Assembly: GCA_022113835.1 (NCBI GenBank)
Contig: JAILWY010000029.1
Span: 1,994,001-2,058,000 of the forward strand
Source of the DNA: Atopsyche davidsoni
Lineage: Eukaryota > Arthropoda > Insecta > Trichoptera > Hydrobiosidae
Direction: 5' to 3'
Length of the DNA: 64,000 nucleotides
A model generated the notes under the pieces. The model was not told the DNA's origin, ran no database searches, and saw nothing but the letters and a program-made list of their open reading frames with translations. The translations under genes were made by a program, and so were the position numbers. This document shows positions 26,379 to 36,320 of this stretch, in pieces (position 1 is the stretch's first letter; each line of letters opens with the position of its first letter).

Positions 26379-27077
26379 TTTATGCAAATAAAAAAAAACA
26401 CTTTATAATCCTTGGACTAACTCTTTGGATTGCTGTTTGTTTCAGACTGCAAATATTCAAGATGATTTTGAGGCTTATATAGTGCTTGAGGATACAATAT
26501 ATGTTATCTTAATGGATAATTTTTGTTTTCAATTTATAATAATAATGTTGGCAAGAGATTGTAAAAGGTTATATCGATTGACCTGCTAAGAAATAAACTC
26601 ATATTATATAGTAACGGCTGCCAAAACCTACCAACATATTGAAATGTCATAAGCTTTTCGCTGAATTTGTTACAAGATAAGACTCACTATCGTTTCCGGA
26701 CCACAGTGTAAAAATACTTCGACCATTTTACTGAACACATCTCTATTCGTCCGCCCTTTCGACGGCTTGACCGAATAGATCAAAACAATTAGCGGAGTAC
26801 TATTTGAATATTATAAGTGTTTTAGCAAAACGTACTTTCCATAATATATTTTTGAATTAGTTGCTTAAAAGGATAAATGCATTAAAATTTTTGTAGACTT
26901 ATAAAAACATATATTTTATTGTTAAATACATGTCGTACACTTTGCAGTAGGATTGTATATAATTAATGAATAATAAATAAAACTAATGAAATCAGATTTT
27001 CTACGGTGTATAGAGACCACATAAATACAATTTTTTTGTATTATGATATTTTCAGGTTGAAAGATATGCGTACACGT
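26379..27077. other. Intergenic between two family-1 genes
   Basis: Contains the upstream TATA region of the gene at 26378 and the 3' flank of the gene ending at 27078. AT-rich; no further gene seen. Confidence 0.5.
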
Positions 27078-28347
27078 CTAGTTATCATTTTCTTCTGATG
27101 ATGATTCATCGGGGTCAGAGGAATCTGAAATAATATGCATTTTAAATAAATTGATAAGTAATATCGATGCTAGAATATGAAAGCAACTTAAGTATAAAAA
27201 AATAGTGAAATATTTTAAATATATTATAAAAGGCTCGATAAAGAGAAAGTAATTTTTTTTAAATAATAAATAATAATATTAAATTTTATATATTTTTTTA
27301 ATTAAATATATTCTTACCGTCAGATACATCACGCTTGCCCCTTAAGAAATCTGGAAACTGGGGAAAGAAGGGGAAAATTCCTCCGTTTGATGAGGTGGAC
27401 ACGGCCACCGGGCCACCCGAAGGGTTCGTTGAGACGATAACTGGAGTTCCGTTTGAATGGGACGACACGCTGACGGCAGACGCCGATGGAGAGGATCCCG
27501 CTGGAGAGCCATTGGAGGAGACGCTGACAGCAGCTGCCGATCCATTTGGAGATCGCACAATAACTGGAACTCCGTTGGAAGGCGAGGAAACACTGACAGC
27601 AGACCCCGGTGGAAGAGAACCACCCGGGGAAGTCACCACGATTGGGGCACCGTTGGAAGGCACCGACACGCTGACCGCAGACCCTGAAGGACCGGCTCCG
27701 ATGATGGGGATGATTGGAATCGGTCTTGAGATAGTTTCAAGACCCGGTCTCGACAGCACAGATTGAATCCAATTGAAGAAATTCGGAGACGCAGAGGACG
27801 GAGATGGATTCGGGTTGAATACAGTCCTCAAGAAGTCATTCCAAGATAGGGAAGCACTGGTGCTGACGGCCTGTCTCTTGGCTCTGTGCGCCCAGATTTT
27901 CCTTCTTGGAAAGTCGGGGAAAGATGGCCGTTTCGGGACCCACGGGAGCGGGTCTGATGGAACCCTAGGGAAGAACGGGACCCTGCGTGGAAATACAGGG
28001 ACTCGCTGATCCTTTGCCGGAAACGGAAGCAGGTCAGAGGAGGCAGATGGAAGACTCGGGACGGCGTGGAGTGCTTGACGTCTTCCTCGGTGCATGCCGT
28101 GCCCCCCATGGTGCCCCCCATGGTGTCCCCCGTGGTGTCCCCCACGGTGTCCCCCATGGTGTCCCCCTCGGTGGCCCATCATCGGCCCCATGGGCATCAT
28201 CGGTCCCCCTGGCATCACCGGATGTACCATCGGCTGTATTATTGTTGGCATCATTATTTTTTCCTCTTTCTTCGGCCACGGCTTGAAGAAAAGCGGCTCA
28301 CAAACAGCAACTGCTACTAAAGCAGCTAGCACAAAGAGCGACTTCAT
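27078..28347 (-). CDS. Secreted His/Gly- and Ser/Asn-rich repeat precursor (family 1)
   Basis: Exon 1 28347-27318 and exon 2 27124-27078 join in phase to 358 aa. Layout: signal peptide MKSLFVLAALVAVAVC; PLFFKPWPKKEEK; Met/Pro/Gly segment; HHGGHRGGHHGG repeats (about residues 60-90); basic cleavage-type motifs HRGRRQ, HRAKRQ and, near the end, RGKRDVSD; diverged SAVSVSSxSNGxPVxV repeats; FPFFPQFPDFLRGKRD; an acidic tail DPDESSSEENDN from exon 2. The signal peptide, the SNGxPV repeats and the F-P-F-P..GKRD block recur in the gene at 32148, so they are paralogues. A TATAAAAAGG box starts 80 bp before the ATG, the same distance as in the gene at 29797. Likely an extracellular structural or metal-binding (His-rich) product processed by furin-type proteases; the exact role is unknown. 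Confidence 0.75.
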
Positions 28348-28417
28348 TATATAGAAAATACTTTGCTAAAATGCTATTTTCAATATAAGTAACATGAAAT
28401 GTACACTAACTGCTGTT

Positions 28418-28427
28418 CCTTTTTATA
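28418..28427 (-). promoter_or_regulatory. TATA box of the gene at 28347
   Basis: TATAAAAAGG on the minus strand, 80 bp upstream of the ATG. Confidence 0.6.
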
Positions 28428-28689
28428 CTAAAGATATTTCTAAAATACACTTTAGTTATTAAAGCAATGTGGCAATTAAACATGCAATAGATAAAATAAA
28501 TGTTTTTTTATACTTAATCTATTAAAATAAATATTTATTCAATATTAACGCAAAGGATTATTTTATTATGTTCATTTCACGATCGGAGACATCCTTACTC
28601 GAAAAATAGTAAGTCGCAATCAATGGGAAGTGCGCTTCGTGAGGCAGTTAAAGGCAATTGGAAACCGTGGACCGTTGTCGGCTATCAAC

Positions 28690-29090
28690 TGTGCTAACTA
28701 CTAAAATATCAAACAGCAGTCTGTGTGTGCTACTTTGCTGCAAAGCCTGCCTGCTACTTTGATAAATTAGAAACGAATGTAGCTGCTTCTGATAAGAACT
28801 GAAATTCTTTTTCGTAGCAGTTATGATAAATAAGAAACTAACGCAGCTATTTCCGACTTATATAAGAACCGAAGCTCGTCTTTGTAGCAGCTGAAAGAAG
28901 CTGCTACTTTGACAATTCATGAAACAAAACTGTTAAAATCAACTCGCTCGGACAGTCGAAAATTATATCTGTAATATTTAATATTTAAATCTGAAATATT
29001 TCGCATAAAGTAGCTGCAAATAAAATAATTTTTTGCGTCAAATTTTTGCATTTGTAGCAGTCAAAAGTAGCTGCTATTTTGACAATGCAA
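28690..29090. repeat. Dispersed GTAGCAG/CTGCTAC motif cluster with hairpin
   Basis: At least six copies of GTAGCAG or CTGCTAC/GCTGCTA, often followed by TTTGACAA or TTTGATAA, occur in about 400 bp between two divergent family-1 genes. One pair (28884-28891 and 28900-28907) forms a perfect 8-bp inverted repeat with an 8-nt loop. Related AGCAGCTAG and GTAGCAGTTAC words recur in the repeats at 36.8-37.1 kb. Confidence 0.6.
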
Positions 29091-29716
29091 CATGCATTTT
29101 GCAGTACTGGGAATTTCGAAACGGGTAAATTTATATGATAAGATAAGATTATATCTTATTTGATGATTGCATATATTAAATGTATTATTTGTAAATAAAT
29201 AACAATATTGCAAAACGTATTATTTTCCACCTGTTATTAATTGTGTGCACAATATTTAGATTTAGCTGAGGAAATTTTTCAATTTTTTTTCCGTCGTTTC
29301 GTGGGCATATTCAATTGGTGATCATTTTTATTTTCATTTTCGTACATAGAAATATATTGAATTTTCATGCTTGCATATAACGTTTAAAATTATCACTCAG
29401 CTGCACAATAGCCGTGGTGGTCAAAAAGTTTATGACGTTAGGAAGTTGAAAATACTCATTATATAAGTTACAGCCGCAGTTTCTGACAGCCATAAACCGC
29501 TTGCCCGCCTGCTCATAGTAATATGTGGAAAACGTATTGAAATAAATTTTAATTAAAATTTTGAAATAGTTAATATTAACATAAATGCTTAGAAATAAAA
29601 AAAAATATTTATTTAGATTATATAGAAAATATTGCTTATGTGTTATTTACTTATTTTATTGATTAAATTTTTTTTGCTCTTGATATAAGTGACAACAAGT
29701 ACTGTATTATAATTAG

Positions 29717-29724
29717 TATAAAAG
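29717..29724 (+). promoter_or_regulatory. TATA box of the gene at 29797
   Basis: TATAAAAG, starting 80 bp upstream of the ATG. Confidence 0.6.
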
Positions 29725-29796
29725 GAGTAGTGATTCTGAGAATAGTATATATTAAATTAATATAAATATTATTTTGTGTTTTAAATAATATCAATA

Positions 29797-30111
29797 ATGA
29801 AGTTTTTATTGGTTCTCGTCGCATTGCTGGCGGTCGTGGTCTGCGAGCCGTTCTTCTTCAAGAAGATGATGAAGCCGGTGGTGGTGATGAGGCCAGGGAT
29901 GGGGCACCACGGGGGGCACGGTGGGTGGGGGCACGGGGGGGGGCACCGCGGCAGGAGGGGGGTTCTCCCCCACCAGACCCGCCCATGGACCCAGCCTGGT
30001 CACCCCATGGTCCCGCTGCACCACCCCAGGATCCCCGTCGTCCCCTTCCCCAGGATGCCGAGCTTTCCACCCCACCGTCCAGTGAAGCATCACATCGAAA
30101 TGAAGGGCTGA
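29797..30111 (+). CDS. Short secreted Gly/His- and Pro-rich protein (family 1)
   Basis: Single 104-codon frame from ATG 29797. Signal peptide MKFLLVLVALLAVVVC; then EPFFFKKMMKPVVVM, closely matching EPLFFKPW in the neighbour at 28347; a Gly/His block (HHGGHGGWGHGGGHRGRRG) with a basic RGRR site; then a Pro/His/Arg-rich mature part (HPRIPVVPFPRMPSFPPHRP) ending HIEMKG. Short and without the SNGPV repeats, it looks like a truncated or minimal paralogue. It is transcribed divergently from 28347, and both have a TATA box 80 bp before the ATG. No intron is needed. A Pro-rich, Arg/His-rich mature peptide could be antimicrobial or structural. Confidence 0.7.
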   Translation: MKFLLVLVALLAVVVCEPFFFKKMMKPVVVMRPGMGHHGGHGGWGHGGGHRGRRGVLPHQTRPWTQPGHPMVPLHHPRIPVVPFPRMPSFPPHRPVKHHIEMKG

Positions 30112-30594
30112 CTCTCAAATATGCAATGCATTTTTTAAATTTTTTAACTACCATAAGCAGTTTATATCAATTTGTATAATTTAATATATATATATATTTG
30201 AGCTGTCGTAATAAATATTCAATAATAAAATATTTCATATTAAAAAAAAAAAAATACATTGTTTTAATTTGATTTATTTTCCTGTATAGAACGACAAACT
30301 TCAATAAATACTTAAATGCCAAAATAAAATCCTCCATTTGGCCACCAGTCGGCAGCAAAGTGCCAACTAGAAACACGTGTTGCATTTATTCATCGGAGCG
30401 ATATATTTATTTGTAAATTTTTATCCTACCCCAAACATTGTGTGAGTGTGTTTAAACTATAAAAAAAATAAAAACATTATGAATTGAATATTTATTATTT
30501 TTTTTTATGAAATAACATTTTGCATAATTAAAAAAAACTACCCTAAAAGATATTCTGTGGAAAGTGTAAATAAAAAACCAGACATGAAATTTGT
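30112..30594. other. Intergenic/3' flank
   Basis: AT-rich with a (TA)n run near 30186 and AATAAA near 30210 that may end the 29797 transcript. No other gene seen. Confidence 0.5.
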
Positions 30595-31143
30595 TTAGGT
30601 ATTTTTTATGGTCTTATAGACGGTCTTTCCCCAAATTGGATACTGTGGAATTATCGGAATATACTGATATGGTGGAATATTGGAATTCTTAGAATTAATA
30701 TGATGATCACAGAATTGTTTCCGATAGGTTTTTTGTAACTCTCCTTCGTTGCGATCCTGAATTTCACCAGGTCCTCCAGAATCGATTTTGTGGAATCGTT
30801 GGAACTTTTGGAATGTACGAACGCAAAGGACCCTTTGGGATTGTTGTCGTCTCTTGCTCATTGTTACTACGTCCACTTGCACCGGGTCTCTCCACAGTAA
30901 TGCCCATCCCCCGCGCTGCATCTTAGGTGTTGCCATACCTCTCCCAGACCATAGAGCACAGGGATTTTCGGAGATGGATTCATAACAGGTCCTGTGGTTG
31001 AGTTTGTAGTAGAACCTGTTGATTTTTTGTTGAAAACTTGAGTTCAAAGCACCCCTTAAAAGATTATTGGGCTTTCCAGGAAGTGTGGGTTTATACAGGG
31101 TTAGGCAGGGAGGTATGGACGATTTGAAATAACAGTCACGCAC
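30595..31143 (-). CDS. Uncharacterised open frame, 5' end inside a MITE
   Basis: 182 codons open on the minus strand. The first about 15 codons (SSIPPCLTLY) are read from the end of a TIR MITE, so the natural start, if any, has been replaced or lies downstream (MATPKMQRGGWALL or MSKRRQQSQRVLC). The rest is protein-like: HKIDSGGPGEIQDRNEGEL, then a Pro/Ile/Tyr-rich end IPPYQYIPIIPQYPIWGK. No signal peptide. It may be the decayed body of a gene interrupted by the MITE. I do not recognise it. Confidence 0.3.
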   Translation of the reverse strand: MRDCYFKSSIPPCLTLYKPTLPGKPNNLLRGALNSSFQQKINRFYYKLNHRTCYESISENPCALWSGRGMATPKMQRGGWALLWRDPVQVDVVTMSKRRQQSQRVLCVRTFQKFQRFHKIDSGGPGEIQDRNEGELQKTYRKQFCDHHINSKNSNIPPYQYIPIIPQYPIWGKTVYKTIKNT

Positions 31144-31295
31144 TCATTTTTCAACGAAACTTAAAATTATTTTTTTCAATGTGTAACTTGGATGTTGCCA
31201 TTACAAAAATCTTGTCAGAGTAGTTACCCCCACTATTTATCCACCAAGGTTATACTCTTTCATTTAAATCATCCATACCTCCCTGCTTAACCCTG
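31096..31295. mobile_element. TIR MITE, copy 1 (200 bp)
   Basis: The left end CAGGGTTAGGCAGGGAGGTA and the inverted right end match over about 28 of 30 positions. The interior has no coding potential. A diverged second copy lies at 38.04-38.23 kb with the same interior (AACTTGGATGTTGCCATTAC). Confidence 0.8.
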
Positions 31296-31707
31296 ATGAT
31301 CGGTACAACAGGTGCCTTTATCTTGAAACCGCAGATATATTCACTCCAGGTGCTGAAAGAACTTGGGGTTTGTTGGGGTGTTGGCTCACACCTTCAGGGG
31401 TTGATTTCTCTGAGTTAGCACTTGTGAACGGGTTTTGCTACTGTGCTCTGTTTAAAAGGGAATGCTAGGAATTTAAAGACTGCATTCCCCCCAGAACAAC
31501 CTGAAAAAAAAATGCCTCACATCAGACACGTCACAATGCAGATTGTTACGACGGCGCGAGTGATTGGCAATGGAATCGGTTTTCTTTATTATATTAATTG
31601 CTAATATTGGTTTTAACCGGTTATTAACTAAGTTTGTTTATTTTTTATTATAAGTCAAGGCAATAAATTATTTATAATTTTTTTTTTTTTTTTAATTACA
31701 TATATAT

Positions 31708-31930
31708 TAGGTGCGCAACGAAGTAATTAGGTTTCACACATAGATGGCGCTAACTACACATGTAGTCGACATACATGTCTAAACTTGTATTTTTTTTCTG
31801 GACTTAGACATCTATCAACAATAGTATCATTTATGAATGTAAGTTGAACATTTCAATGCTTAATGTAATCGGGTGTTCAGGCATCGCGCTAGAACCACCG
31901 ACAAGCGTATAAAATTAAACTCTGTTTAAA
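31708..31930 (+). mobile_element. Mariner-type terminal fragment
   Basis: Starts TTAGGTGCGCAACGAAGTAA after a TA-rich site and includes CACATAGATGGCGCTAAC, the subterminal sequence found in irritans-type mariners. The same CACATAGATGGCGCTAAC word appears, inverted, in the mariner remnants at 48.8 and 53.3 kb. No transposase frame remains; the right boundary is uncertain. Confidence 0.5.
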
Positions 31931-32099
31931 AAAAATATGCTTGGGTACGCCTGCATGAATGTTAAAATTAATATTGATAAAATGTATTATCTTTTATATT
32001 ATTTGCATAGTTTTAACGATTATTAAATATGTAATATATTGACATGAAATATTGCTTCATATTTGATATAATCTACAAGGTCTAAAGAAACGCATTTAG

Positions 32100-32108
32100 T
32101 ATAAAAAG
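32100..32108 (+). promoter_or_regulatory. TATA box of the gene at 32148
   Basis: TATAAAAAG, 48 bp upstream of the ATG. Confidence 0.55.
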
Positions 32109-32147
32109 GACACCTAAGCGTTAAAGTTTACCTTAAGTATATTCACC

Positions 32148-34328
32148 ATGAAGAGTTTACTTATACTGTGCGTTTTGGTAGCCGTGGCGACTTGCGACCC
32201 AAGCCTCTTCAAACCCAAGTGGAAGAAACCCATGAAGCATCACATGAGACCCACGTGGCTCTCCACAGTACACCACCACATGCCCAGAGGGAAGCGACAC
32301 GTGGTCCCACCGTCGTTTCTTCCTGAACTTCCATTTGCGCCAGAACACCTACTGTCAAGAGCACATCCTGTTTCACCCACGATCCTGACACCTCGCAGAG
32401 ACCCGTTCATTCCAGTAAATCCAATGGATTCAAGGTTGCCATGGTTTCCAACTTTTCCTGCGTTCACAAGAAAGGCGTATCCTGGAATTCGACTTAGAAG
32501 ACAAGCCGGAAGCATAAATAATGTTTTTCCTGTATTTGATGTGCCTTTTGGATCTTTGGGTATTCCTAATGCTGCTCCGCCAAACATCGCATCATGGATT
32601 CAAACTACTCTACCCAGATCTGGCGCAGGGGCAAATGTTCCGAAAATCACCCAAACCCCACCAAGAATACAGGCTGTTGAGTCAGGCTCATCAAAGTCTT
32701 CAGAAAGTGTTTCAGTAACTTCCAATGGAGTTCCAGTAGTAGTGAAAACTTCAACGGGATCTAATCCATCTGGGTCTGCTGTCAGTGCGTCGTCACATTC
32801 AAACGGTGCTCCAGTTATAATAAAATCTTCAACGGGATCTAATCCATCTGCATCTGCTGTCAGTGCTTCTTCAAATTCTAACGGCGTTCCAGTTGTAGTG
32901 AAATCTTCAACGGGATCTAATCCATCTGGGTCTGCTGCCAGTGCGTCATCACATTCAAATGGTACTCCAGTTGTGGTGAACTCCCCATCGGGATCTAATC
33001 CATCTGCATCTGCTGTCAGTACTTCTTCAAATTCTAACGGCGCTCCAGTTGGAGTGATATCTTCAACGGGATCTAATCCATCTGCATCTGCTGTCAGTAC
33101 TTCTTCAAATTCTAACGGCGCTCCAGTTAGAGTGATATCTTCAACGGGATCTGATCCATCTGGGTCTGCTGCCAGTGCGTCATCACATTCGAATGGTACT
33201 CCAGTTGTGGTGAACTCCCCAGCGGGATCTAATCCATCTGCATCTGCTGCCAGTGCTTCTTCAAATTCTAATGGCGCTCCAGTTGTAGTGATATCTTCAA
33301 CGGGATCTAATCCATCTGCATCTGCTGTCAGTACTTCTTCAAATTCTAACGGCGCTCCAGTTAGAGTGATATCTTCAACGGGATCTAATCCATCTGGGTC
33401 TGCTGCCAGTGCGTCATCACATTCTAATGGTGCTCCAGTTGCGGTGAACTCCCCAGCGGGATCTAATCCATCTGCATCTGCTGCCAGTGCTTCTTCAAAT
33501 TCTAATGGCGCTCCAGTTGTAGTGATATCTTCAACGGGATCTAATCCATCTGGGTCTGCTGCCAGTGCGTCATCACATTCTAATGGTACTCCAGTTGCGG
33601 TGAACTCCCCAGCGGGATCTAATCCATCTGCATCTGCTGCCAGTGCTTCTTCAAATTCTAATGGCGCTCCAGTTGTAGTGATATCTTCAACGGGATCTAA
33701 TCCATCTGGGTCTGCTGCCAGTGCGTCATCACATTCTAATGGTACTCCAGTTGCGGTGAACTCCCCAGCGGGATCTAATCCATCTGCATCTGCTGCCAGT
33801 GCTTCTTCAAATTCTAACGGCGCTCCAGTTGTAGTGATATCTTCAACGGGATCTAATCCATCTGGGTCTGCTGTCAGTGCATCATCATCCTCAAACGGCT
33901 TTCCACCTATCAAAATCCCATCATCAAACGGGTTCGACTTTCCAGTATTCCCGTCGTTCCCCGGTTTTTTTCGCGGTAAACGAGATATTTCAGACAGCGA
34001 GGCCGACATTTTGAACAATAAATATCAGGATGATCAGAAGGCCGACGACTTCTTAGAATTTATGGCATGGCTAAGATCCATCTTTAAAGGATCTACTATC
34101 CGAGCCGGCAGATATCCAAGCATCGCCGTGAGTTCTTCTTCCGCAGTCGGTCCAGCATCAGCCATCAGCGTCTCGACGTCTTCCGATGGACACTCAGTCG
34201 TGAGGATGGCCACGAATCCTCTGGGAGGGTCTGTCTCAGCATCCACGTCTTCAGACGACAGCATCCTGTTTACGGATCCAAATTTGGCAAACGGAAGCTC
34301 AGATGGTGAGAATAAAAAAATAAAATAA
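32148..34328 (+). CDS. Large secreted Ser/Asn/Gly repeat protein (family 1)
   Basis: 726-codon frame from CACCATGAAG. Signal peptide MKSLLILCVLVAVATC; DPSLFKPKWKKPMKHH (compare EPLFFKPWPKKEEK in the gene at 28347); basic sites MPRGKRHV, IRLRRQAG and FRGKRDIS; then fifteen 26-residue repeats of the type GSNPSGSAASASSHSNGTPV; FPVFPSFPGFFRGKRDIS; a helical segment DDFLEFMAWLRSIFKGS; and two decayed repeat-like stretches. The frame ends GENKKIK, but a GTGAGA donor overlaps GATG at about 34306 and a T-rich acceptor lies at about 34678, so splicing to a short tail, as in the paralogue, is possible. The composition is sericin-like in general character (Ser 30% or more by eye) but no known sericin repeat was recognised. 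Likely extracellular, proteolytically processed. Confidence 0.75.
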   Translation: MKSLLILCVLVAVATCDPSLFKPKWKKPMKHHMRPTWLSTVHHHMPRGKRHVVPPSFLPELPFAPEHLLSRAHPVSPTILTPRRDPFIPVNPMDSRLPWFPTFPAFTRKAYPGIRLRRQAGSINNVFPVFDVPFGSLGIPNAAPPNIASWIQTTLPRSGAGANVPKITQTPPRIQAVESGSSKSSESVSVTSNGVPVVVKTSTGSNPSGSAVSASSHSNGAPVIIKSSTGSNPSASAVSASSNSNGVPVVVKSSTGSNPSGSAASASSHSNGTPVVVNSPSGSNPSASAVSTSSNSNGAPVGVISSTGSNPSASAVSTSSNSNGAPVRVISSTGSDPSGSAASASSHSNGTPVVVNSPAGSNPSASAASASSNSNGAPVVVISSTGSNPSASAVSTSSNSNGAPVRVISSTGSNPSGSAASASSHSNGAPVAVNSPAGSNPSASAASASSNSNGAPVVVISSTGSNPSGSAASASSHSNGTPVAVNSPAGSNPSASAASASSNSNGAPVVVISSTGSNPSGSAASASSHSNGTPVAVNSPAGSNPSASAASASSNSNGAPVVVISSTGSNPSGSAVSASSSSNGFPPIKIPSSNGFDFPVFPSFPGFFRGKRDISDSEADILNNKYQDDQKADDFLEFMAWLRSIFKGSTIRAGRYPSIAVSSSSAVGPASAISVSTSSDGHSVVRMATNPLGGSVSASTSSDDSILFTDPNLANGSSDGENKKIK
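32757..33926 (+). repeat. 78-bp coding repeats arranged in 156-bp higher-order units
   Basis: Fifteen 78-bp units. From about unit 6 two variants alternate: GSNPSGS..SSHSNG..NSPA and GSNPSAS..SSNSNG..ISST, so the array homogenises as 156-bp pairs. The last three pairs are almost identical. Confidence 0.9.
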
Positions 34329-36320
34329 AATAAGGTGGCTGACATTTCTTTAAATACAAAAATTAAAATAAATAATTTGAATTCCAAAAGATCTAAAAGT
34401 GAGCTAAATAATTTAACCATTTTTTATGTTGCCCCACAATTAACCAATTGGCTGGGTGAACACAAACAAATTCGGTAATACGCCCTTGAAAGACTCTTAA
34501 AGAAAAATGTCCGTAGCCTCCTAGCCAAATGGCTATTCGTGTTTTTTTAAAATGTTTTAGATAGACGATTTAAGCACATAGTTTTTTTAAAAATGATCTT
34601 CAGTGGTGGGAAGCCATTTTTATTTCTCATTTTTATTTTTTTACTATTACATTAAATTTAAATGTTTTTTTTTTCAGACTAACACGAAGCCGATATTTGG
34701 CAGAATGAAAATAATTTATACGAATTGCATATTAAAACTGACAAGAGAGTGCTTTGAATTGTAATATTCCGCATATGAAAAAAAAAAAAAAACACGCTCA
34801 GCCAAATGGCTAGGAGATTACTTAATGTTTTTGCAGTGAGCGCATTTGCCTTTTACGGTGAAAGCGTACTCCTAAAAAATATTTCGTGATTTACTAGCTG
34901 TTTGTCTTAGTACATTTGCTGTATATAAAATGCAAAATAAAAAAATTTCAATAAAAAAAACGTACGTTTTAATAACAACAATTCAAAAGGAAAAAAAAAA
35001 TTCTCGCATCAGACATGTGGATGAACTGGGTGTAGTACATTTCTCTAGTGTGCTGCGACTCGACACTCGAGGCTTAAAATTCCTCCCAATGTGCCAAGAG
35101 CAAATTTTTAAATATTTAAAATGGTAAAATTGGTTCAAAAAAAAATTTTTTTTTTTTTACTTAATAAGTTTCATGTGAGTAGTTAGAAATAATTTCCCCG
35201 GTATTCCCCGCGATTCAGGATTTTTTTATCGGATATAATATAATTGTACCGTCGCAGACGATTTATATATATTTTTTACAAGATATGGCAATTTTAATTT
35301 CATACAGTATATGCATTGTTTTATTTAAAAGTTATAAACATAATTTGTTGCGCATTGCTTGATTTGATAACCCTTGGACCTCATATCGTTAAAATAACAC
35401 GAATGGGAAATCCCAGGGGAAAACCCGCTGATACCCCATTTTACTTGTAATTTATTACTTTCTCTAGATAATATATATATATATATATTTTTTAAATTTA
35501 TTTATTATTTTACAAGGCCACATTTAAAACAGCTTGCTTACAGGTTCTACTTATAGAATATATAATGCAGCCTCATTGATAGAAATATAGTTTGTTTACG
35601 TTAATATTATTGAAGAATGAATGTCTGCTGCTCACCATAAAATTACATATTATTGCTTTTAAAAATATCTGCCGTCCTATTCCACCAAGGATACCATTTT
35701 CAGGTTTACACTGATTGACATCAATTCACTGCAAACATTTTCAGAACACGTGCCTACATATTAAGAACCAGGACTTTGAATTAAATAAAAAAAATAATTA
35801 AATAATTGAAAGTTTTTTTTTTACATCTAAAAAATATACCACATTCTATAAATTTGCAAAAAAATATTTTATATATAAAACAAACGAGATATTTTGTTGA
35901 AAAAGTCATGTCGTCAAGTCCGGTTCTTAAAGGGTTTCACGCCATGAGGGTGGTCCCGGAAAGGGTTAATGGTTGGACATTTTTCATGGTAAGCAATTAA
36001 GTAATTAATTATTCATTTAATACAATGGCGAATTATATTATTTCCATATCCGTTTCCACACATATTTTATTTAAAATATTAAAATGGGATTCCGGAATCG
36101 CGGATTTATTTTTACGATATAAAAAAATATTATATATATTCATAAATATATATACTTAAATAAAATTTTAAAAAAATTGTATTATTATTTTAATTATATT
36201 TTATTATACATCAGGACTGAATGTGTCAGATGTGCGAATTCGTGAATCACAAATAAAAATAAAAACTCATCAAGCACTCTCATTCAAAAGCTGGTATCCC
36301 TTACAAAAACCAACACAGCA
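34329..36320. other. Intergenic, no supported gene
   Basis: AT-rich with several TA runs. Two inverted copies of TAGCCAAATGGCTA-type sequence (about 34523 and 34800) flank 280 bp and may be ends of a small MITE. A short frame at 35905-35990 (MSSSPVLKGFHAMRVV) ends at a GTAAGC donor-like site but has no partner. Nothing else seen. Confidence 0.45.

Noticed and set aside
25806..26387. Ser/Thr/His repeat protein of 193 codons
   Set aside because: Requires reading through an intron with good splice sites and uses a different frame; the spliced PFNPQ product with an RRKR site is preferred.
27335..28354. Several + strand frames opposite the 28347 gene
   Set aside because: Shadows of the Gly/His and Ser/Asn repeats; the minus frame has a signal peptide, splice sites and a TATA box.
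32600..34018. Long minus-strand frame (about 470 codons) opposite the repeat gene
   Set aside because: It is the antisense shadow of the 78-bp repeat, whose period is divisible by three; no start context, promoter or signal peptide.
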